The position numbers and the translations under genes are program-made. Of a DNA stretch of 64,000 nt, positions 59,607-64,000 are shown one piece after another. Source of the DNA: Trichobilharzia szidati (taxonomy: Eukaryota > Platyhelminthes > Trematoda > Strigeidida > Schistosomatidae); contig OX235273.1 in NCBI GenBank assembly GCA_944472155.2, positions 2,887,204-2,951,203 on the forward strand. The letters run 5' to 3'. How positions within the stretch are numbered: the first letter of the stretch is position 1; every line of letters starts with the position of its first letter. The notes beneath the pieces were generated by a model. The model was not told the origin of the DNA and searched no databases. It worked only from the letters and a program-made list of their open reading frames with translations.

Positions 59607-59979
59607 TGCTCACTAGTGACTTCCTACAGGAAGGAGTTTCCTGGACTTCTAGTGAGAAGTCGTGACCAGTGAGGTCCATCCAGTCAAGTGTGAGGATGGA
59701 TGTCCTACCGACGACATTGGCTGGAGTCGCGCTATCTCAAAAATTGGTAGAAGTTAGAATTCATGGAATGGCCATTGAATCAGATCCCAGTGGCTGAATG
59801 GTAAACAAGCTTGCCTTGTAACGGAAAGTTCTGGGTGCGTACTGCCGATGATTCCCAAACTAGGACGTAGGAAACAGCTGTCCAGTACTCCAGCACTGGT
59901 TTTCAATGGTTCTCTAACTGATATCAATCCGTAATCAACTCGTAAAAGCAAAACTAAGCCTTAGAAACTAATTGTTGAA
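59607..59979 (+). mobile_element. SINE-H, full length, 14-bp TSD
   Basis: Defines the element: 373 bp from 'tgctcactagtgacttccta' to 'aactaattgttga'. Direct repeat 'aaccattcttctga' at 59593-59606 and 59980-59993. Order: 5' body, A region 'agtggctgaatggtaaacaa' (59790), a B box lost by a small deletion ('agttctgggtgcgtac'), hammerhead region 'tactgccgatgattcccaaa', 'ctaggacgtaggaaacagct', 'gtccagtactcc' (59838-59891), 3' part 'ggttctctaactgatatcaa'. Only 25 bp from the PLE hammerhead motif. Confidence 0.9.
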
Positions 59980-59993
59980 AACCATTCTTCTGA

Positions 59994-60434
59994 AAATTTT
60001 AATGGTCATTTTTAATCAGTTAAAAATGGTTCCATTTTAAAAATGGTCCACTTAATTTGCATAACAAATAATTCTAAATTGACTATCCTGGTGTTCCGAA
60101 TTTCAACTAACTACCAATTTCCATAAGTTTCTGGATAAAATCTAAACAACGAATGTCAGTAAGTATGAAACTTAATCAAAAGTGAGGATTATTATTGCTT
60201 GACCTCTAATGTCTAACAGAAAAGGTTGAAATGAATAAATTGAACATTGACAGATAAAAATAGATGGTAAAGATAAGGGAAACGGCTGGACAAAGCACAT
60301 TATATTTCACGTTTCCTTTTTCTAAATACAAACAGGAAAGGGGATTGAGACATTTTGTTTTCTAAGGCTTGTTCACATTAAATTCACACTGGCCTACTTC
60401 ATTCTCATGTGAGTTATTCTAACAATGATTTTTA
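59994..60434. other. No gene seen
   Basis: Nothing recognised. The SINE-H TSD is at 60424-60434. Confidence 0.5.
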
Positions 60435-60971
60435 TTCAAGTGTTGGTTTGTAGGGATTTGATTGGTTACAGGATTTCATTATGAGCTGACATTAGTTAGA
60501 GAACCATTGGAAAACCTGCAGGGAGTAATGGACAGCTGTTTCGTCCCACCAGTTTGGGACTCTTCATCAGTAAGCACGCACCAATCAAATCCCTACAAAC
60601 CAACACTTGAATATCAATGAGATACTCACTAGCGACTTGCCCTATTTAGATAGGTAGTTAACTGTGGTTCTAGTGAGAAGCCATGACCAGTAGGGTGCAG
60701 CAGGTCGGGTGTGAGGACAAATACTCACCGAAGACATTGGCTAGGGGTCACGCTATGTCGTGAATTGGCAGAAGTTGGAATTCCTGGGGTGGCAGTTAGA
60801 TCGGGTCCTAGTGGCTTAATGGTATACGAGCTCGCCTTGTAACCAGAAGGTCCTGGGTTCGAATCCCGGTGGGTGCGTACTACTGAAGAGTCCCAAACTA
60901 GGACGAAACAGCTGTCCAGTACTCCCGACTGGTTTTCCAATGGTTCTCTAACTAATGTCAGCTCATGATGA
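60435..60971. mobile_element. SINE-H composite, inverted, 11-bp TSD
   Basis: A minus-strand 3' half (60435-60585) is joined to a plus-strand 3' tip ('aatcaaatccctacaaacca', 60586-60612), which runs directly into a full plus-strand copy (60613-60971). TSD 'aatgattttta' at 60424-60434 and 60972-60982. Plus copy: A region 'agtggcttaatggtatacga', B box 'gggttcgaatccc' (60854), ribozyme 'actactgaagagtcccaaac', 'taggacgaaacagctgtcca'. The two arms do not share obvious private variants. Confidence 0.8.
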
Positions 60972-60999
60972 AATGATTTTTAAAAAAATCTGATTTCAT

Positions 61000-61720
61000 T
61001 ACTATCTAGTGCACAATGAACTGAAATCCTTTTAGTTTAACTAATCTCTTAACAAGAGAGAATATAAGACATCTACAGTATTTTTACCATATAAGGAGGG
61101 GACATCTGACACCCTGCGTAATAGGATTCTTAAATAAAGCAGGAATTAGAGTGGTGGCATTTAAACCTACAAACGCACTCACTTAGGACAAGCTCTGTTG
61201 GTTTAAAGACCCTGTAGGTTGACCCATTTAGACAAAATAATATAATTTACAAAATACCCTGCAATGACTGTGAGCGGGGTCAACTACATAGGTCAAACTA
61301 GTAGGTCGGAGGTAGTCAGATTGTCGGAATATAAGAATTTAGCTAAGGTTAGAATGATTGACCCCACCCGCGAACATAAGTAGTTTAGAAAAAAGCTCAG
61401 AGATTGCACTGCATGCATTAACAATGCAGAATCACACAATAGGGCGGTAGGGGGTTAAAATTCTAAGAATTATTATAGGTAGGTGGAGAGAGAGGTTGAT
61501 TACTGAATCCTTGTTCATCTTGTCTATATCACTGATACCGGAAATATGGGAAATATTACTGACAATCAAGTCAAGCGATGAATTGAAATAATGATGGAAT
61601 TACATAAACGAAGTTAGAAAGTTGTGTGAGTAGTGCCTTGATATTGGGATTATGAGCAGCCATAAATTGTGCTCGAAACGTGGTCATCAGTAAATATTAC
61701 TTACTGTATAATAGCACTGT
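61000..61720 (+). mobile_element. Penelope-like element relic (sister of 56440-58107)
   Basis: Frames: LPYKEGTSDTLRNRIL, a worn AGIRVVAFKPTNAL region, KDPVG, NNIIYKIPCNDCERG then shifted GVNYIGQTSRS (GIY-YIG), RLSEYKNLAKVRMIDPT. The tail has 'gagcagccataaattgtgct', 'cgaaacgtggtcatcag' (61655-61692). Stops and shifts throughout. Confidence 0.75.
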
Positions 61721-62189
61721 GAGACTTTATCAAAATAAATTTTACCCACAATGGAATTATATACTCTACCGCCACAGTTGTGTGTTTTTTTTTCGCTGCC
61801 TATCATGGACATTATTGAAGTTTTGTTGATTTTCAATCAATTTCCACAGTTATAGGGAAAGGTATATTGATACTCAATGATAAATAAGTCACCAGTTATT
61901 GTAGATTAAACGGAAGGATAATGGTTGTTATATTGTAATGTTACCAGCCTTCAATAATGCAAGGCACGTTACTGATCAAATCTCCATCTCCTTTGTGACA
62001 CAGGGAAAAAAACAAAGTGTGTGGTATTAGACGATGATGAATAATAATAAAAATGGCGACAACAAGTTAATAAGTACTCAGAAAATTCCAAAAGACTAAA
62101 AGCTCCTACACTGACTGATCAAACTATGGATCAATGAGAAGAAATGAGCTAAAGTCGCCTGTTATCAGAGTTGATTGTTGTCACAGGAC
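61721..62189. other. No gene seen
   Basis: AT-rich with a T run near 61785. Nothing recognised. Confidence 0.5.
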
Positions 62190-62570
62190 CAATTTATAGT
62201 TCCGAGTGGAACACAGATCTCCAGTAGCTGTATTCTCTTCAGTCTTTTCCAGCTGACAGCACGATTGTCCTTAAGTTTTCATTCTCTTCCCACAGGAGCC
62301 CTCCTCCCTGTCACTCTCTAGTTTAAATCTATCACGTCGCTTCCTACTCAGTTTCCCCTCGAGGTCCTACTTATCAGCTGGTTTCACTCAATGGTGCGTG
62401 TCCAGTTCATTTCCTTCGACACATGTGGTCAGTTCGTTACTAGAGTTCCCCGTTGTTAATCATTTCTGACCAACCACATGGTCTTCAGTGTGGATCATAT
62501 CGTCCAAGCATACAGTCTTCTATGGTTGCTTCTAGTCCCGTCTACCTGATGATATGCAACGAGATTTGTG
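62190..62570 (-). mobile_element. RTE-related LINE relic
   Basis: The minus strand follows the RTE 3'-end order at a distance: '…cttccactcggaac' type end at 62200, the EEN/…W…K region, 'gaggggaaactgagtaggaa', a worn 'tggacacgcaccattgagtg' block. Frames are fully broken. Confidence 0.55.
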
Positions 62571-62589
62571 TATAGGGAGGATTCTCATA

Positions 62590-62765
62590 ATATGACAAGA
62601 TAATATTCGCTAATTTCTCTCATGAGTCCATGCGTCTATCTACAAAAGTATTAACAAATTGGTTTAGCGACACACCACTCGCCCGAATGGAAACTTTTTA
62701 TGTCCCTCTCAGTGTAAAAAAGTCTTTTCTTAAGTAACCCAGGAAAGATTAAAGCGGCAGAAAAT
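62590..62765 (-). pseudogene. CR1/Jockey-like LINE RT fragment
   Basis: Minus strand: FLGYLRKDFFTL (62745-62710), then RASGVSLNQFVNTFVDRRMD, SREKLANIILSYYENP. Aligns with 54360-54510. Confidence 0.65.
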
Positions 62766-62799
62766 AAAGAAAAATTAGTAGAAAACAAGAATTAACTAC

Positions 62800-63900
62800 T
62801 TCGCTACTATGGGGTGCCACCGACAATTATACATCTCATCCAACAGCTGTACGACAATGCTGCATGCCAAGTATTCCACAACTGGGAAACTTACGGAATC
62901 CTTCTAAGTGAGGGAAGGAGTAAGACAAGCTGGCTGCCTACTATCGCCAATGATTTTCCTGATTGCAGTAGATTGGATAATGTGACAAACAGCGGGCAAT
63001 GAGGAAACAGGCATAAAATAAACCCACACAAAAAGACTTGAAGGATCTGGACTTCGCCGATGATATATGTCTGATTTCCCACAAACTGGAAGATATGCAA
63101 GCGAAAAGCAACAAGTTGACAGAAGAAGCATCCAGGGAAGATAGGACTTCAGGTGAACATAGATAAAACAGAGGTGATGAAGATTCCTGGCCAACACCAC
63201 CAATAGCAACCACAACAACAGACAACAATCAGCATAAATGCGAGAAAATGAATCTGAAAGAAACAACCTCTTTTACCTAACTGGGAAGCATCGTTTCAAC
63301 TACAGGTGGAAGTGACCAGGATATCAAAGCAAGAATCGGAAAAGCAAGGCAAGCTTTCACTACTCTCAAGTCTGTGTGGGGGTCAACAGCACTCAGCATC
63401 AAAAATAAGATCGGGATTTTCAACTCCAATGTGAAGTCAGTCAGTGCCACTCTATACAGATCAGATACTTGGTGCGTCATAAAGAGCATCTCAAACAAAC
63501 TACAGACCTTCATTAACAGCTGTCTTCGCTCAATACCACTCAAGATCAGATGGCCAGAAAAGATCAGCAACAGGGATATCTGGCAGTGAGCAAACCAACC
63601 AGGAACCGATTGTGAAACAAATAAGCAGGAAGAAATGGAGGTGGATTGGCCATACTCTGAGGAAACAATGCATCAAGTGACATCACTAGACAAGCCATTG
63701 CTCGAGTGGAACCCGAAAGGGAAGCGGCGAGTTGGTCGTCAGTGCAAGGGTGACTTGGAGGAGGTCATGTGAAGAGGAGATGAAAATGTGTGGGCAGACA
63801 TGGAGCCAGGTGAAGACTCTAGCAGGGAACCGAACGCAATGGAGACGCACGGCTGAAGCCCTATATTCCTCTAGGAATTAAAGGAAACAGTAATAATAAT
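62800..63900 (+). mobile_element. RTE-clade LINE: RT fragment to 3' end
   Basis: Frame 62814-63002: PPTIIHLIQQLYDNAACQVF (RT fingers/palm), then the GVRQ…LSPTI region shifted out of frame, SRLDNVTN. The (F)ADDICLI-like region at 63050-63080 is broken ('acttcgccgatgatatatgt' = FADDIC in another frame). Then LQAKSNKLTEEASREDRTSG-like, a worn Q/N run, GTDQDIKARIGKARQAFTTL-like, SLWGSTALSIKNKIGIFNSN, VKSVSATLYRSDTWCVIKSI, SNKLQTFINSCLRSIPLKIR, WPEKISNRDIW, then C-terminus RKKWRWIGHTLRK…, RSCEEEMKMCGQTWSQVKTL, 3' end and AAT tail at 63890. Several frameshifts. 5' truncated. Confidence 0.85.
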
Positions 63901-63924
63901 AAGAAGAATTAAAAAACTTAGAAA

Positions 63925-64000
63925 GCAGAGATTGAGACCGATGCCAGATTGTCTTAACTTCCTTACGTAAAACGTTAAGCGAAATATCTTTCTGGAAACT
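63925..64000 (-). mobile_element. CR1/Jockey-like LINE RT fragment, continues beyond the window
   Basis: Minus strand: RKIFRLTFYVRKLRQSGI, matching RKMFRLTFYVRKFRQSGI at 54237-54291. Confidence 0.65.

Overview
The window reads as intergenic DNA from a schistosome blood fluke (Schistosomatidae, probably Schistosoma). Three things point there: hammerhead ribozymes of the Smα type, very many copies of RTE-clade and CR1/Jockey-like LINEs with (ATT)n tails, and many Penelope-like elements (PLEs) with an RT joined to a GIY-YIG endonuclease. The sequence is AT-rich. I found no convincing host gene, rRNA, canonical tRNA gene or CRISPR array. Almost every open frame that can be recognised is a fragment of a retroelement. 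There is a 497-base assembly gap at 36342-36838.

Four classes of element fill the window. (1) PLEs: at least eight sequence groups, on both strands. Most are 5' truncated. Several are flanked by inverted copies of their own end sequence, by 8-13 bp target-site duplications (TSDs), and by hammerhead-type motifs in the end region. The best are an uninterrupted RT-EN frame (50092-51182), a nearly complete element with 185-bp inverted ends (44989-46947), and copies broken by one or a few mutations (32389-33892, 56701-57878). (2) RTE LINEs: about fifteen 3'-end copies, mostly on the minus strand, plus one copy of a different family (19094-19762). (3) CR1/Jockey-like LINEs: 3' tails and RT C-termini. 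(4) SINEs: one family with a tRNA-like head, a hammerhead core and a length of about 370 bp (called SINE-H here); Smα-type hammerhead repeats; and a second tRNA-headed family (SINE-T) with two different tails, one shared with the RTE LINEs.

Layout: 1-9 kb holds RTE, CR1 and SINE fragments. 9-18 kb is PLE relics, with a palindromic Smα repeat at 15 kb. 18-24 kb is a LINE, a PLE tail hit twice by SINE-H, and two RTE copies. 25-29 kb is nested PLEs, one with an internal inversion, and a SINE-H palindrome. 29-36 kb is SINE-H relics, a GC-rich block and a PLE. 37-50 kb is CR1, PLE and RTE nests. 50-53 kb is the intact PLE frame with its ribozyme, plus Smα and SINE-T. 53-64 kb is nested PLE/RTE/CR1, further PLEs, and a 5'-truncated RTE copy ending near 63.9 kb.

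How the parts interact: LINE and PLE reverse transcriptases are the likely source of mobility. SINE-T carries an RTE-like 3' end and may use RTE enzyme. Three SINE-H units with TSDs lie inside or next to PLE ribozyme tails. Several SINE-H and Smα units are head-to-head palindromes; in two of these one TSD brackets the pair and the arms share private variants. These palindromes are the least ordinary signal here.
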